Origin: Chromatiales bacterium
GTDB lineage: Bacteria; Pseudomonadota; Gammaproteobacteria; Thiohalomonadales; Thiohalomonadaceae
DNA: 6,996 bases
Reading direction: 5' to 3'
Assembly: GCA_029864785.1 (NCBI GenBank)
Contig: JAOTST010000080.1
Coordinates: 1 to 6,996, forward strand
Positions 1-6,923 of this stretch are shown piece after piece. The position numbers and the translations under genes were made by a program. The notes under the pieces were generated by a model, which worked only from the letters and a program-made list of their open reading frames with translations, was not told the origin of the DNA and searched no databases. Each line of letters begins with the position of its first letter. Within the stretch, counting starts at the first letter, position 1.

Positions 1-1
1 T

Positions 2-1009
2 TTTGATGAGAGCAGGGTATTAGAGATTATTGGAGCCTCAGGTAATAATCTTAAAGATGTATCGATCAAAATTCCGCTTGGGCTGATGACCTGTATCACG
101 GGTGTTTCCGGTTCAGGAAAATCGACACTCATTAACGATACGCTCTACAAAAATGCATCAGTAATGATTAATAAGTCGTCGGCCGAGCCCGCACCCTGTG
201 AAGCAGTCAATGGTATGGAGCAGTTTGATAAGGTCGTCGATATTGATCAGAGTCCTATTGGACGCACACCGCGCTCTAATCCCGCAACTTACACCGGCAT
301 ATTCACCCCAATCAGAGATATCTTCTCAGGGACTCAAGAGGCTCGTGCTCGCGGTTATGCCCCGGGACGATTCAGTTTTAACGTTAAGGGTGGTCGCTGC
401 GAAGCGTGCCAAGGCGATGGCTTAATTAAGGTTGAGATGCACTTTCTGCCCGATGTTTATGTCCCCTGTGACCTCTGCAAGGGCAAGCGCTACAATCGCG
501 AAACCCTTGAGATCCGCTATAAGGGAAAAAATATTTATGAAGTGCTCAATATGACCGTTGAAGAGGCGCGCATCTTTTTTGATGCTATTCCAGTTATTGC
601 GCGCAAACTACAGACGCTCATCGATGTGGGACTCACCTATATCAAGTTGGGGCAGAGTGCCATCACCCTCTCAGGTGGTGAAGCACAACGAGTCAAATTG
701 GCCAAAGAGCTCTCTAAACGCGATACCAGTCGAACACTCTACATCCTCGATGAGCCAACTACTGGTCTACACTTTCATGATATTGAACAGCTATTGGTGG
801 TACTTCACCGTCTACGTGACCACGGCAATACCATCGTAGTCATTGAGCACAATCTAGATGTGATTAAAACGGCCGACTGGATCATTGACCTCGGACCAGA
901 AGGGGGAGATAAGGGCGGAGATATTCTAATTAGTGGAACACCGGAAGATGTTGCCGCCTTCGATGGCTCACATACCGGTCATTTCCTAAAACCGATTCTG
1001 GAGAAGTAG
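2..1009 (+). CDS. uvrA: UvrA, excinuclease ABC subunit A (3' part only, C-terminal 335 residues)
   Basis: UvrA is the damage-sensing ABC ATPase of nucleotide excision repair. It loads UvrB onto lesions in the cytoplasm. The frame is open from the window edge (first full codon at base 2), so roughly the first 600 of about 940 residues lie upstream. The fragment covers the second ATPase half. The Walker A motif GVSGSGKST is at 101-127. The zinc finger is CEAC...CDLC with spacing C-x2-C-x19-C-x2-C at 398-478. The ABC signature LSGGEAQ is at 668-688, Walker [10 protein letters not shown] begins near 740, and the H-loop histidine of VIEHN is at 848-850. The [18 protein letters not shown] stretch is also typical. 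The C-terminus HFLKPILEK matches the usual UvrA end, with stop TAG at 1007-1009. Nothing looks broken. An ATG at 86 lies inside the protein and is not the start. The gene is convergent with rplQ. Confidence 0.98.
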   Translation, partial: FDESRVLEIIGASGNNLKDVSIKIPLGLMTCITGVSGSGKSTLINDTLYKNASVMINKSSAEPAPCEAVNGMEQFDKVVDIDQSPIGRTPRSNPATYTGIFTPIRDIFSGTQEARARGYAPGRFSFNVKGGRCEACQGDGLIKVEMHFLPDVYVPCDLCKGKRYNRETLEIRYKGKNIYEVLNMTVEEARIFFDAIPVIARKLQTLIDVGLTYIKLGQSAITLSGGEAQRVKLAKELSKRDTSRTLYILDEPTTGLHFHDIEQLLVVLHRLRDHGNTIVVIEHNLDVIKTADWIIDLGPEGGDKGGDILISGTPEDVAAFDGSHTGHFLKPILEK

Positions 1010-1063
1010 CAACGTTAGCGCTAATACTGTGAGTGCATAAATGCGCGAGAAGATTCTTGGGAA

Positions 1064-1136
1064 TAGGGGGTCGGAGTCGTCGTGAAATGGGCCACTGTGC
1101 CAATATGGGTATGCACACACCAACTCCGGCCCCATA
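1064..1136. repeat. Long imperfect inverted repeat in the uvrA-rplQ gap, possible REP- or MITE-like remnant
   Basis: The arm at 1067-1077 (GGGGTCGGAGT) pairs with the arm at 1123-1133 (ACTCCGGCCCC) over 11 positions, the only imperfection being one G-T pair. They enclose a 45-nt loop with little strong internal structure. TA at 1064-1065 and its partner at 1135-1136 could extend the stem past one mismatch. The G/C-rich arms stand out from the gap around them. The arms resemble the GGGGTC-type ends of repeats that accompany IS200-like REP-associated transposases, but this is from memory and only one copy is visible. It could instead simply be a structured 3' end of the uvrA transcript. No reading frame here is convincing. 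Confidence 0.35.
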
Positions 1137-1164
1137 GACAAATTTGAGGATTCGAATTTCATCC

Positions 1165-1199
1165 ATAAAAAAAGGCCGGGATAACCCGGCCTTTTTTAT
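1165..1199. terminator. Bidirectional Rho-independent terminator between uvrA and rplQ
   Basis: A perfect 7-bp stem (GGCCGGG at 1174-1180, CCCGGCC at 1185-1191) closes an ATAA loop. It is flanked by seven A at 1167-1173 and six T at 1192-1197, so it gives a GC stem plus U tract on both strands. It lies 15 nt beyond the rplQ stop and about 155 nt beyond the uvrA stop. It should therefore end the alpha-operon transcript directly and catch uvrA transcripts coming the other way. Confidence 0.93.
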
Positions 1200-1214
1200 G
1201 AAGCGCTGTAAAGA

Positions 1215-1610
1215 TTACTCTTCTGAGTCATCCTCAACAATTTCTGCCTCAATTGGACGATCCACCAGCTCAACATAGGCCATTGGAGCCTTATCACCTG
1301 AACGGAAACCGCACTTAAGGATACGTACATAGCCTCCTGGACGGTCATTATAACGTGGACCCAGCTCAGTGAAGAGCTTAGCGACCATTGCATCATCACG
1401 AATACGTGCAAAGGCGAGACGACGTCCAGCAACAGAGTCGCTTTTAGCCATGGTGATTAGTGGCTCAGCAACACGACGCAACTCTTTAGCCTTAGGCAAA
1501 GTAGTCTTGATAATTTCGTGCTCGAACAGTGATGTTGCCATGTTACGGAACATAGCCTTGCGGTGGCTGCTGTTTCGGTTTAACTGACGACCAGATTGAC
1601 GATGACGCAT
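1215..1610 (-). CDS. rplQ: 50S ribosomal protein L17 (bL17)
   Basis: bL17 is a bacterial large-subunit protein near the peptide exit tunnel. The 131-residue product opens with [20 protein letters not shown], and carries [16 protein letters not shown] (32-47), RRLAFAR (63-69) and [12 protein letters not shown] (92-103), all family hallmarks. E. coli L17 is 127 residues, and the small excess is an acidic C-terminal tail (EIVEDDSEE). The ATG at 1608-1610 is preceded by GAGGAA (1617-1622) six nt away, which settles the start. It is the last gene of the alpha operon, 51 nt downstream of rpoA and just before the terminator. That is its normal position in proteobacteria. Confidence 0.99.
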   Translation of the reverse strand: MRHRQSGRQLNRNSSHRKAMFRNMATSLFEHEIIKTTLPKAKELRRVAEPLITMAKSDSVAGRRLAFARIRDDAMVAKLFTELGPRYNDRPGGYVRILKCGFRSGDKAPMAYVELVDRPIEAEIVEDDSEE

Positions 1611-1661
1611 CGTGGCTTCCTCAAATACGGTTTAACTAAATTCTAAATATATGATTGAAAC

Positions 1662-2666
1662 TTAAGCAATTGCTTTAGCTTCAATCTCACTTGCGATGCT
1701 TGCTGGTGGCCAGTTTTCCAGGCGCATACCCAGAGTCAGTCCACGTGATGCAAGTACATCTTTAATTTCTGTTAGAGACTTCTTACCCAGATTTGGTGTC
1801 TTGAGAAGTTCAACCTCAGTACGTTGAATCAGATCACCAATGTAGTAGATGTTCTCGGCCTTCAGACAGTTCGCAGAACGGACTGTCAACTCGAGATCAT
1901 CAACTGGGCGAATAAGAACTGGGTCAATCTCTGGCTCAGCCTCTTTCTCTTCAGCCTGTTCACGGCCTTCCAGATCAACAAACGAGGTCAATTGATCTTG
2001 TAAAATAGTTGCTGCGCGACGAATCGCCTCTTCTGCATCGATGGTTCCATTGGTCTCAATTTCGATAATCAGCTTATCGAGATCGGTACGCTGTTCAACT
2101 CGTGCATTCTCAACGGTATAAGAGACACGTGATACAGGGCTATATGAAGCATCAAGCTGTAAAACACCAATTGGACGAGTCTCATCATCCTTAGCGTATT
2201 TTTGTGCTGCCTGATAACCACGTCCCTTTTCAACAGTCAAAACCATATTGAGCTCAGTGCCTTTTGCAAGGGTAGCGATAACATGATCAGGATTCATCAC
2301 TTCAACATCATCGTTAAGAGCGATATCACCAGCAGTTACTGTTGCGGGGCCCTTAACATTTAGTGCGAGTTGTGCTGTTGTGCGATCATGCATCAGAATC
2401 GCAACACCTTTAAGGTTCAGAAGAATATCAATGGTATCTTCCTGAACACCCTCGATCGCGGTGTAGTCATGAAGGACACCTTCAATCTCAACTTCAGTGA
2501 TGGCACAGCCAATCATAGATGACAGCAGGATTCGACGAAGTGAATTACCGAGTGTATGCCCAAAACCACGCTCCAGAGGCTCTAGAGTCACTTTAGCGCA
2601 ACAATCATTTACCTTCTTAACACCAACAAGACTTGGTTTTAGCAGTTCAAGTTCTGTAGCTTGCAT
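1662..2666 (-). CDS. rpoA: DNA-directed RNA polymerase subunit alpha
   Basis: RpoA dimerises to nucleate RNA polymerase assembly, and its C-terminal domain contacts UP elements and activators. The product is 334 residues, against 329 in E. coli. The N-terminal domain holds [23 protein letters not shown] (28-50), including R44 and R45 used in core assembly, and a typical [20 protein letters not shown] block (190-209). An acidic linker follows at about 232-250. The C-terminal domain has [17 protein letters not shown] (255-271), where R263 corresponds to E. coli R265, the key DNA-contact residue, then [18 protein letters not shown] (288-305). The ending [10 protein letters not shown] is followed by eight extra residues (SEIEAKAIA from 326), longer than the usual short DE-type end. 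The ATG has GAGGAA (2672-2677) five nt upstream. It follows rpsD by 57 nt. Confidence 0.99.
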   Translation of the reverse strand: MQATELELLKPSLVGVKKVNDCCAKVTLEPLERGFGHTLGNSLRRILLSSMIGCAITEVEIEGVLHDYTAIEGVQEDTIDILLNLKGVAILMHDRTTAQLALNVKGPATVTAGDIALNDDVEVMNPDHVIATLAKGTELNMVLTVEKGRGYQAAQKYAKDDETRPIGVLQLDASYSPVSRVSYTVENARVEQRTDLDKLIIEIETNGTIDAEEAIRRAATILQDQLTSFVDLEGREQAEEKEAEPEIDPVLIRPVDDLELTVRSANCLKAENIYYIGDLIQRTEVELLKTPNLGKKSLTEIKDVLASRGLTLGMRLENWPPASIASEIEAKAIA

Positions 2667-2683
2667 TGAGATTCCTCTTCTTA

Positions 2684-2707
2684 GCCCTACAAACTATGTT
2701 GCAAGGC
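2684..2707 (-). other. Predicted mRNA hairpin in the rpsD-rpoA intercistronic gap
   Basis: In the minus-strand transcript, GCCUUGCAA (2707-2699) can pair with UUGUAGGGC (2692-2684) over nine positions around a 6-nt loop. Two of the pairs are G-U. The same pairs are C-A mismatches on the other strand, so the structure favours the transcribed strand. No U tract follows. Instead the rpoA Shine-Dalgarno GAGGAA begins seven nt later. It could protect the mRNA, be a processing site, or tune rpoA translation. No function is shown by sequence. Confidence 0.45.
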
Positions 2708-2723
2708 CGAATTAATATTTAGA

Positions 2724-3350
2724 TTACTTAGAGTAAAGTTCGACTACGAGCTGCTCATTGATCTCAGCGGGTAACTCACTACGCTCTGGAGAAGCCTTAA
2801 AGGTTCCCTGTAACTTCTTGTCATCAAGTTCTAGCCACTCAGGAATACCACGCTGAACAGCCATATCAACTGCACTCTTAACACGCAGCTGATCTTTAGA
2901 TTTTTCACGAATCGAAATCACATCACCCGCTTTCACCTGATAAGAGGGAATATTGACCTGCTTATCGTTAACCAGAATAGCGTTATGACGAACAATTTGA
3001 CGTGCTTCAGTTCTTGAAGAGCCAAAGCCAAAGCGATATGCAACGTTGTCGAGGCGACACTCAAGAAGCTTCAGAAGATTCTCACCGGTTGAGCCACGAA
3101 GGCGATCAGCCTCTTTATAATAGAGACGGAACTGACCTTCAAGAATGCCGTAGATGCGGCGCATCTTCTGCTTCTCTCTCAACTGACCTGCGTAGTCAGA
3201 GAGTCGGGTACGACGCTGACCATGCTGACCAGGAGGAAATGGACGATTCTCCATAGCACACTTGGCTGAAAAACATTTTTCGCCTTTGATGAAGAGCTTT
3301 TCGCCTTCACGACGGCACTGACGACACTTTGATCCGATATATCTTGCCAC
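2724..3350 (-). CDS. rpsD: 30S ribosomal protein S4 (uS4), zinc-binding C+ type
   Basis: uS4 is a primary 16S rRNA binder that starts 30S assembly. In E. coli it also represses alpha-operon translation. The 208-residue product has the N-terminal MARYIG, then PPGQHG (39-44), [18 protein letters not shown] (51-68), and an S4 RNA-binding domain at about 98-159 ([22 protein letters not shown], with SYQVKAGD), ending LVVELYSK. Unlike E. coli uS4, it carries four cysteines, C9, C12, C26 and C31 (C-x2-C-x13-C-x4-C). These are the spacings of the zinc finger in Thermus thermophilus S4. The start is GTG (3348-3350); the conserved MARY N-terminus fixes it there. The Shine-Dalgarno is only AGAGA. The gene lies 22 nt after rpsK and 57 nt before rpoA. 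Confidence 0.99.
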   Translation of the reverse strand: MARYIGSKCRQCRREGEKLFIKGEKCFSAKCAMENRPFPPGQHGQRRTRLSDYAGQLREKQKMRRIYGILEGQFRLYYKEADRLRGSTGENLLKLLECRLDNVAYRFGFGSSRTEARQIVRHNAILVNDKQVNIPSYQVKAGDVISIREKSKDQLRVKSAVDMAVQRGIPEWLELDDKKLQGTFKASPERSELPAEINEQLVVELYSK

Positions 3351-3357
3351 GTACTTA

Positions 3358-3362
3358 TCTCT
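3358..3362 (-). promoter_or_regulatory. Weak ribosome binding site of rpsD, before a GTG start
   Basis: AGAGA lies seven nt before the GTG of rpsD. Neighbouring genes have better matches (GAGGAA for rplQ and rpoA, AGGA for rpsK, TAGGAG for rpsM) and ATG starts. The combination suggests lower intrinsic initiation or coupling to rpsK, which stops 22 nt upstream. Confidence 0.5.
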
Positions 3363-3372
3363 ACTAAATTAA

Positions 3373-3762
3373 TTAAACGCGACGACGCTTTGGTGGGCGA
3401 CATCCATTATGTGGAATAGGAGTTTTATCTTCGATCTGCTGAATCTTAAAACCAAGATTGTTCAGTGCGCGAACAGCTGACTCACGACCAGGCCCTGGAC
3501 CTTTAACCCAAACCTCAAGGTTTTTCATGCCAAACTCTTGAGCGGTTGTACCCGCACGTTCTGCCGCGACCTGCGCTGCAAACGGTGTACTTTTACGTGA
3601 GCCACGGAAACCTGATCCGCCAGCTGTTGCCCAACAGAGCGCATTACCCTGTCGATCGGTAATCATAATGATTGTGTTGTTGAATGAAGCATGCACGTGT
3701 GCAATACCATCAACCACATTCTTTTTGACCTTTTTACGCGTACGCGTAGTCGGCTTAGCCAT
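3373..3762 (-). CDS. rpsK: 30S ribosomal protein S11 (uS11)
   Basis: uS11 lies on the 30S platform, next to the mRNA exit and the Shine-Dalgarno helix. The 129-residue product matches the family length. It has [18 protein letters not shown] (19-36), [17 protein letters not shown] (48-64), [15 protein letters not shown] (86-100) and the near-invariant end [16 protein letters not shown] (114-129). N119-G120 sits where E. coli S11 carries an isoaspartate modification, so the target residue is present. The ATG at 3760-3762 has AGGA (3771-3774) eight nt upstream. It sits 38 nt after rpsM and 22 nt before rpsD, in standard alpha-operon order. Confidence 0.99.
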   Translation of the reverse strand: MAKPTTRTRKKVKKNVVDGIAHVHASFNNTIIMITDRQGNALCWATAGGSGFRGSRKSTPFAAQVAAERAGTTAQEFGMKNLEVWVKGPGPGRESAVRALNNLGFKIQQIEDKTPIPHNGCRPPKRRRV

Positions 3763-3800
3763 TATTTAAATCCTAACCTTAAATCTAAAAAATATTAAGC

Positions 3801-4157
3801 TTAGCGCTTAATTGGACGAACCGGACCTTTACGGGTACGGGCATTTGTCTTGGTACGTTGACCACGAACAGGGAGTCCACGACGGTGACGAATACCGCGA
3901 TAACAACCTAGATCCATCAAACGCTTGATATCCATGGAGACTTCACGACGAAGATCACCTTCAACATCAAATTTTGCTACTTCTGTACGGAGCGATTCAA
4001 TTTGATCTTCACTCAGCGCACTAATCTTTGCATCTGGCTTAACACCAGAAGCTGCGCAGATCTGCTTAGCACGTGTTGCCCCAACCCCATAGATTGAAGT
4101 CAACGCGATTACTGTGTGTTTATGCACAGGAATATTAATACCAGCAATACGAGCCAT
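3801..4157 (-). CDS. rpsM: 30S ribosomal protein S13 (uS13)
   Basis: uS13 sits in the 30S head, takes part in the bridge to the 50S subunit, and its tail reaches the P-site tRNA. The 118-residue product shows [10 protein letters not shown] at the start, the helix-hairpin-helix-like [13 protein letters not shown] (22-34), the [29 protein letters not shown] block (68-96), and the basic tail [18 protein letters not shown] (98-115). Length and ends agree with E. coli S13. The ATG at 4155-4157 is preceded by TAGGAG (4165-4170) seven nt upstream, a strong site. This is the first gene of the alpha operon. A 98-nt gap with a predicted promoter and leader separates it from rpmJ. Confidence 0.99.
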   Translation of the reverse strand: MARIAGINIPVHKHTVIALTSIYGVGATRAKQICAASGVKPDAKISALSEDQIESLRTEVAKFDVEGDLRREVSMDIKRLMDLGCYRGIRHRRGLPVRGQRTKTNARTRKGPVRPIKR

Positions 4158-4212
4158 CGAGGCACTCCTACAAATTATTTTTTACTAATATCACACAAGG
4201 GCGACACGAAGC
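4158..4212 (-). promoter_or_regulatory. Untranslated leader of the alpha operon, candidate uS4 autoregulatory target
   Basis: From the predicted start point near 4212 to the rpsM ATG there are about 55 nt. They hold a short possible hairpin (CGGC-UUCGU-GUCG, 4214-4202), an A/U-rich middle and the strong TAGGAG site. In E. coli, S4 represses this operon by binding a pseudoknot in the corresponding leader that includes the start region. The sequence here does not resemble the E. coli leader closely and I could not derive a convincing pseudoknot. The regulatory role is inferred from position only. Confidence 0.35.
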
Positions 4213-4217
4213 CGGGC

Positions 4218-4246
4218 ATTGTACGATTATTTAAATACAAAATCAA
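4218..4246 (-). promoter_or_regulatory. Predicted sigma-70 promoter of the alpha operon (rpsM)
   Basis: On the minus strand, TTGATT (4246-4241) and TACAAT (4223-4218) are separated by exactly 17 bp. That is 4/6 and 5/6 matches to the -35 and -10 consensus. Transcription would begin near 4212. The bases just after the -10 read GCCCGG, a GC-rich discriminator of the kind found at stringently controlled rRNA and ribosomal-protein promoters. The spacer is A/T-rich. The -35 lies 10 bp past the rpmJ stop, the same place where E. coli has its alpha promoter. This would let the alpha operon fire independently of the spc operon. Confidence 0.72.
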
Positions 4247-4264
4247 GGTCGGAAATTAACCTTG
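4244..4264 (-). terminator. Weak hairpin with T-rich tail at the end of rpmJ (possible leaky spc terminator)
   Basis: On the minus strand, CAAGGT (4264-4259) pairs perfectly with ACCTTG (4249-4244) across a 9-nt loop. The following bases read ATTTTGTATTT. The left arm is the last two rpmJ codons and the loop holds the stop. The stem is short, only half G/C, and the T run is interrupted. If it terminates at all it would be leaky. The right arm overlaps the predicted -35 of the alpha promoter. Confidence 0.25.
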
Positions 4265-4372
4265 GCGCTGTTTATGACGTCCGTCAGTTGGGCAGATTAC
4301 ACGAACCACGCCTTTTCTGCGGACAACCTTACAGTTACGACAAATTTTCTTAACAGAAGCACGAACTTTCAT
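4256..4372 (-). CDS. rpmJ: 50S ribosomal protein L36 (bL36), zinc-ribbon C+ type
   Basis: bL36 is the smallest large-subunit protein and binds 23S rRNA. Read on the minus strand from ATG 4372-4370 to TAA 4258-4256, it gives 38 residues beginning [17 protein letters not shown] and ending GRHKQRQG, the same length as E. coli L36. The zinc ligands are intact: C11, C14, C27 and H33 (C-x2-C-x12-C-x5-H). GGAG (4384-4381) lies eight nt before the ATG. It is the last gene of the spc operon, 35 nt after secY. Direct adjacency to secY, with no adk, map or infA between, is typical of Gammaproteobacteria. Confidence 0.98.
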   Translation of the reverse strand: MKVRASVKKICRNCKVVRRKGVVRVICPTDGRHKQRQG

Positions 4373-4407
4373 CGATATTACTCCAAACTAAATTCAAAAA
4401 TTATAAA

Positions 4408-5757
4408 TTAAAGGCCGTTTTGGCCATAACCCTTTAGGTTTGCTTTCTTCATCAAACCTTCATACTGATGTGACATCAGATGCGACTGCACTTGAGCCAT
4501 AAAGTCCATAACAACCACAACGATAATCAACAAAGAGGTTCCCCCAAAATAGAAAGGAACATTCCATGAAAGAATCAAAAATTCTGGTAACAGACAGACC
4601 GCAGTAATGTAGATAGCTCCGGCCAAAGTCAGCTTCCCGAGAATGCCGTCAATATATCGCGCGGTCTGTTCACCGGGTCGAATACCGGGAACAAAGGCAC
4701 CTGACTTTTTCAAATTATCAGCTGTCTCTTTAGGATTAAACATCAACGCCGTATAGAAAAAGCAGAAGAAGACGATTGCTAAAGCATAAAAGGCGACATA
4801 TAAAGGCTGACCGGGTGAAAGTGTCGCCGTAATATCCTGCAACCAGCCCATCCCCTCAGCATTACCTAACCAACTACCTAATGTGGCTGGGAAGAGAATA
4901 ATACTTGATGCAAAGATCGGTGGAATAACACCCGCCATATTGACCTTCAGAGGCAGGTGACTGGTTTGAGCCGCAAACATTTTTCGCCCCTGTTGACGCT
5001 TGGCATAGTTCACCGTAATGCGGCGTTGCCCACGCTCAACAAACACCACCAACGCCGTAACTAAAGCGGCAACAACAAACAGAACCAGAATCAGTACCGA
5101 GCTCATCTCACCGGTACGCGCCAACTCAAGCGTTCCGCCGATCGCCGCAGGAAGACCCGCAACAATTCCGGCAAAAATGATTAACGAAATACCATTACCA
5201 ATTCCACGCTCGGTTACCTGCTCACCCAGCCACATCAGGAACATTGTCCCGGTGACTAAAGTTACAGCTGTTACCAGGCGGAAGGTTAATCCAGGGTCAA
5301 CCACAACAGGCACATTTCCGGGAGCCATCTGACCCTCAAGCATAACCGCTACACCAAAGGCCTGGAATGAAGCCAAAACCAAGGTGAAGTAACGCGTATA
5401 TTGAGTAATCTTACGGCGTCCTGCTGCACCCTCTTTATTGATCTGCTCCAGTTTCGGAGAGACCTTAGTGAGCAACTGCATGATAATCGATGCCGAGATG
5501 TAAGGCATAATACCCAAAGCAAGAACTGAGAAACGCTGAAGAGCGCCACCCGAGAACATGTTAAACATGTCGAGAATGGTCCCCTTCTGCTGTTCGAACA
5601 GTGCGGCTAATGCAGCAGGATCAACACCCGGTACAGGAATATGCGTACCAAGACGGAAAACCAGCAGAGCCACAAGTACAAAGAGAACTCTTTGACGGAG
5701 CTCTGTCAACTTTCCACCGGACATCATGCCGGCCATTGATGATGCAGAACTCGCCAT
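4408..5757 (-). CDS. secY: Protein translocase subunit SecY
   Basis: SecY is the channel of the SecYEG translocon in the inner membrane, moving unfolded preproteins with SecA and inserting membrane proteins with the ribosome. The 449-residue product (443 in E. coli) has ten hydrophobic segments at roughly 22-40, 76-97, 120-140, 157-177, 186-204, 219-240, 275-296, 318-338, 375-393 and 401-421. The plug region is at about 60-75 ([12 protein letters not shown]). Conserved loops include [11 protein letters not shown] (113-123), [14 protein letters not shown] (178-191), [19 protein letters not shown] (240-258) and the cytosolic loop [12 protein letters not shown] (355-366), whose R360 matches E. 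coli R357. The C-terminus is a few residues longer (QNGL). The ATG follows the rplO stop by 4 nt with only a weak AGAG at 5771-5768, so translation is probably coupled. ATG codons at residues 8, 11 and 12 are alternative starts but less likely. Confidence 0.99.
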   Translation of the reverse strand: MASSASSMAGMMSGGKLTELRQRVLFVLVALLVFRLGTHIPVPGVDPAALAALFEQQKGTILDMFNMFSGGALQRFSVLALGIMPYISASIIMQLLTKVSPKLEQINKEGAAGRRKITQYTRYFTLVLASFQAFGVAVMLEGQMAPGNVPVVVDPGLTFRLVTAVTLVTGTMFLMWLGEQVTERGIGNGISLIIFAGIVAGLPAAIGGTLELARTGEMSSVLILVLFVVAALVTALVVFVERGQRRITVNYAKRQQGRKMFAAQTSHLPLKVNMAGVIPPIFASSIILFPATLGSWLGNAEGMGWLQDITATLSPGQPLYVAFYALAIVFFCFFYTALMFNPKETADNLKKSGAFVPGIRPGEQTARYIDGILGKLTLAGAIYITAVCLLPEFLILSWNVPFYFGGTSLLIIVVVVMDFMAQVQSHLMSHQYEGLMKKANLKGYGQNGL

Positions 5758-5761
5758 TCTA

Positions 5762-6196
5762 TTAGGACTCTACTTTTCCGCCAGCAGCTTCAATAGCAGC
5801 AAGTGCGCCCTTGGTAACACCAAGTCCACGAACTGTTACCGGCTTAGTGATCTCACCAGAAAGGATAACCTTAACGCGCTTAATATCCTGACGAATCAGG
5901 TTAGCTGCTTTCAGCGAGACGAGATCAACGACATCGCCCTCAACCAGAGTAAGCTCATTGAGACGAATCTCATCGGTAGTACGTCCAACACGTGACGAAA
6001 AGCCAACCTTGGGTAGACGACGTTGCAAAGGCATTTGACCACCTTCAAAACCGACCTTAGAGAAACCACCGGAACGAGACTTTTGACCTTTATGACCACG
6101 ACCACAGGTCTTGCCATGTCCAGAACCGATACCACGACCCACACGCTTGGCATCTTTCTTACTGCCGGGCTGGGGTGAAAGTGTATTTAGATACAT
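5762..6196 (-). CDS. rplO: 50S ribosomal protein L15 (uL15)
   Basis: uL15 is a late-assembling large-subunit protein with an extended N-terminal tail that threads through 23S rRNA. The 144-residue product has the E. coli length. It begins [14 protein letters not shown], continues with the glycine/basic tail [19 protein letters not shown] (20-38) and SRSGG, then [18 protein letters not shown] (49-66). It ends with the globular part including [23 protein letters not shown]31 replaces the glycine usual in E. coli, with no obvious consequence. The ATG at 6194-6196 is preceded by AGAGGT five nt away. It lies between rpmD (9-nt gap) and secY (4-nt gap), in standard spc order. Confidence 0.99.
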   Translation of the reverse strand: MYLNTLSPQPGSKKDAKRVGRGIGSGHGKTCGRGHKGQKSRSGGFSKVGFEGGQMPLQRRLPKVGFSSRVGRTTDEIRLNELTLVEGDVVDLVSLKAANLIRQDIKRVKVILSGEITKPVTVRGLGVTKGALAAIEAAGGKVES

Positions 6197-6201
6197 GTCA
6201 G

Positions 6202-6207
6202 ACCTCT
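6202..6207 (-). promoter_or_regulatory. rplO ribosome binding site overlapping the rpmD stop codon
   Basis: AGAGGT (6207-6202) is five nt before the rplO ATG. Its first two bases are the last two of the rpmD TAG stop (6208-6206). Ribosomes finishing rpmD therefore clear the site directly, consistent with coupled translation of the two proteins. Confidence 0.7.
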
Positions 6208-6391
6208 AATCTACAATTTTGACCATGTAGGAGACCTTATTGATCATCCCACGGACTGAAGGGGTATCCTCTACTGATACAGTCTGGTGCATACGACGCA
6301 GACCAAGACCAGCAACACACGCTTTGTGTGCAGGGAGGCGACCAATCGTGCTCTTAACGAGCTTTACATTGACAGTTTTCTTAGCAGCCAT
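6206..6391 (-). CDS. rpmD: 50S ribosomal protein L30 (uL30)
   Basis: uL30 is a small large-subunit protein bound to 23S rRNA. The 61-residue product is the short bacterial form (E. coli 59). It shows [26 protein letters not shown] (9-34), then [25 protein letters not shown] to the end, which is the standard fold signature. The ATG at 6389-6391 is 5 nt past the rpsE stop. The nearest Shine-Dalgarno-like sequence is GGGG inside the end of rpsE (6404-6401), so initiation is probably coupled. The next gene, rplO, starts 9 nt later. Confidence 0.99.
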   Translation of the reverse strand: MAAKKTVNVKLVKSTIGRLPAHKACVAGLGLRRMHQTVSVEDTPSVRGMINKVSYMVKIVD

Positions 6392-6396
6392 CTTAA

Positions 6397-6909
6397 TTAC
6401 CCCAGAATCTCTTTAACGCTCTTGCCACGCTTGGCAGCAACATCATCTGGCGAAGACATTGACGAAAGACCTTTAACGGTCGCACGTACAACATTGATAG
6501 GGTTGTTACTACCTACAATCTTAGCCAAAACGTTACGAATACCAGCCACTTCAAGTACGGCACGCATTGCACCGCCGGCAATGATTCCAGTACCTTCTGA
6601 TGCGGGCTGCATATAAACCTTTGCTGCGCCATGTTCTGCGGTAATTGCATATTGCAGTGTTCCACCTTCGGCGACACTTACTGTGCTCATATTCTTGCGC
6701 GCATTTTCCATCGCCTTTTGAATCGCGAGGGGAACCTCTTTTGATTTTCCAGTCCCAAACCCAACACGACCTTCACCATCTCCTACAACTGTAAGAGCGG
6801 CAAAACCGAACTGACGACCACCTTTAACAACCTTTGACACCCGATTAACTCCAATGAGTTTTTCGGTAATACCGTCAGTTTGCTGCTCTCTCTCATCTCT
6901 TCTTGCCAT
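6397..6909 (-). CDS. rpsE: 30S ribosomal protein S5 (uS5)
   Basis: uS5 sits at the mRNA entry side of the 30S subunit and affects decoding fidelity and mRNA unwinding. The 170-residue product (167 in E. coli) has the N-terminal double-stranded-RNA-binding fold at about 15-78, with [11 protein letters not shown] (22-32) and [12 protein letters not shown]. The C-terminal domain contains [24 protein letters not shown] and NPINVVRAT, and ends [13 protein letters not shown]. The 22-32 loop, where E. coli spectinomycin-resistance changes map, looks wild type. The ATG at 6907-6909 has AGG about 11 nt upstream and AGAG closer in. The gap from the rplR stop is 14 nt. Confidence 0.99.
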   Translation of the reverse strand: MARRDEREQQTDGITEKLIGVNRVSKVVKGGRQFGFAALTVVGDGEGRVGFGTGKSKEVPLAIQKAMENARKNMSTVSVAEGGTLQYAITAEHGAAKVYMQPASEGTGIIAGGAMRAVLEVAGIRNVLAKIVGSNNPINVVRATVKGLSSMSSPDDVAAKRGKSVKEILG

Positions 6910-6923
6910 GATATTCTCTACCT

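Noticed and set aside
1015..1024. 10-bp palindrome TTAGCGCTAA just after the uvrA stop
   Set aside because: It is short with no T run or partner site. It could be chance, and the real terminator is at 1165-1199.
930..1166. 78-residue minus-strand reading frame across the uvrA end and the convergent gap
   Set aside because: It overlaps the conserved uvrA C-terminus, runs through the inverted repeat, starts inside the terminator and has no recognisable protein features.
1196..1432. Minus-strand frame overlapping rplQ in another phase
   Set aside because: rplQ in this interval is an unmistakable bL17. The alternative frame has no family resemblance and runs into the terminator.
3735..3748. 14-bp perfect palindrome TACGCGTACGCGTA inside rpsK
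   Set aside because: It is produced by two repeats of ACG CGT encoding Thr-Arg-Thr-Arg in the basic N-terminus of uS11, so coding explains it.
5018..5332. 104-residue plus-strand frame antisense to secY
   Set aside because: It lies wholly within a strongly conserved secY segment on the other strand, lacks a ribosome binding site and looks like a shadow frame.
5552..5580. Repeated ACATGT / CGAGAA words inside secY
   Set aside because: They encode the conserved MFNMF plug-region motif of SecY. The repeat follows from the protein sequence.
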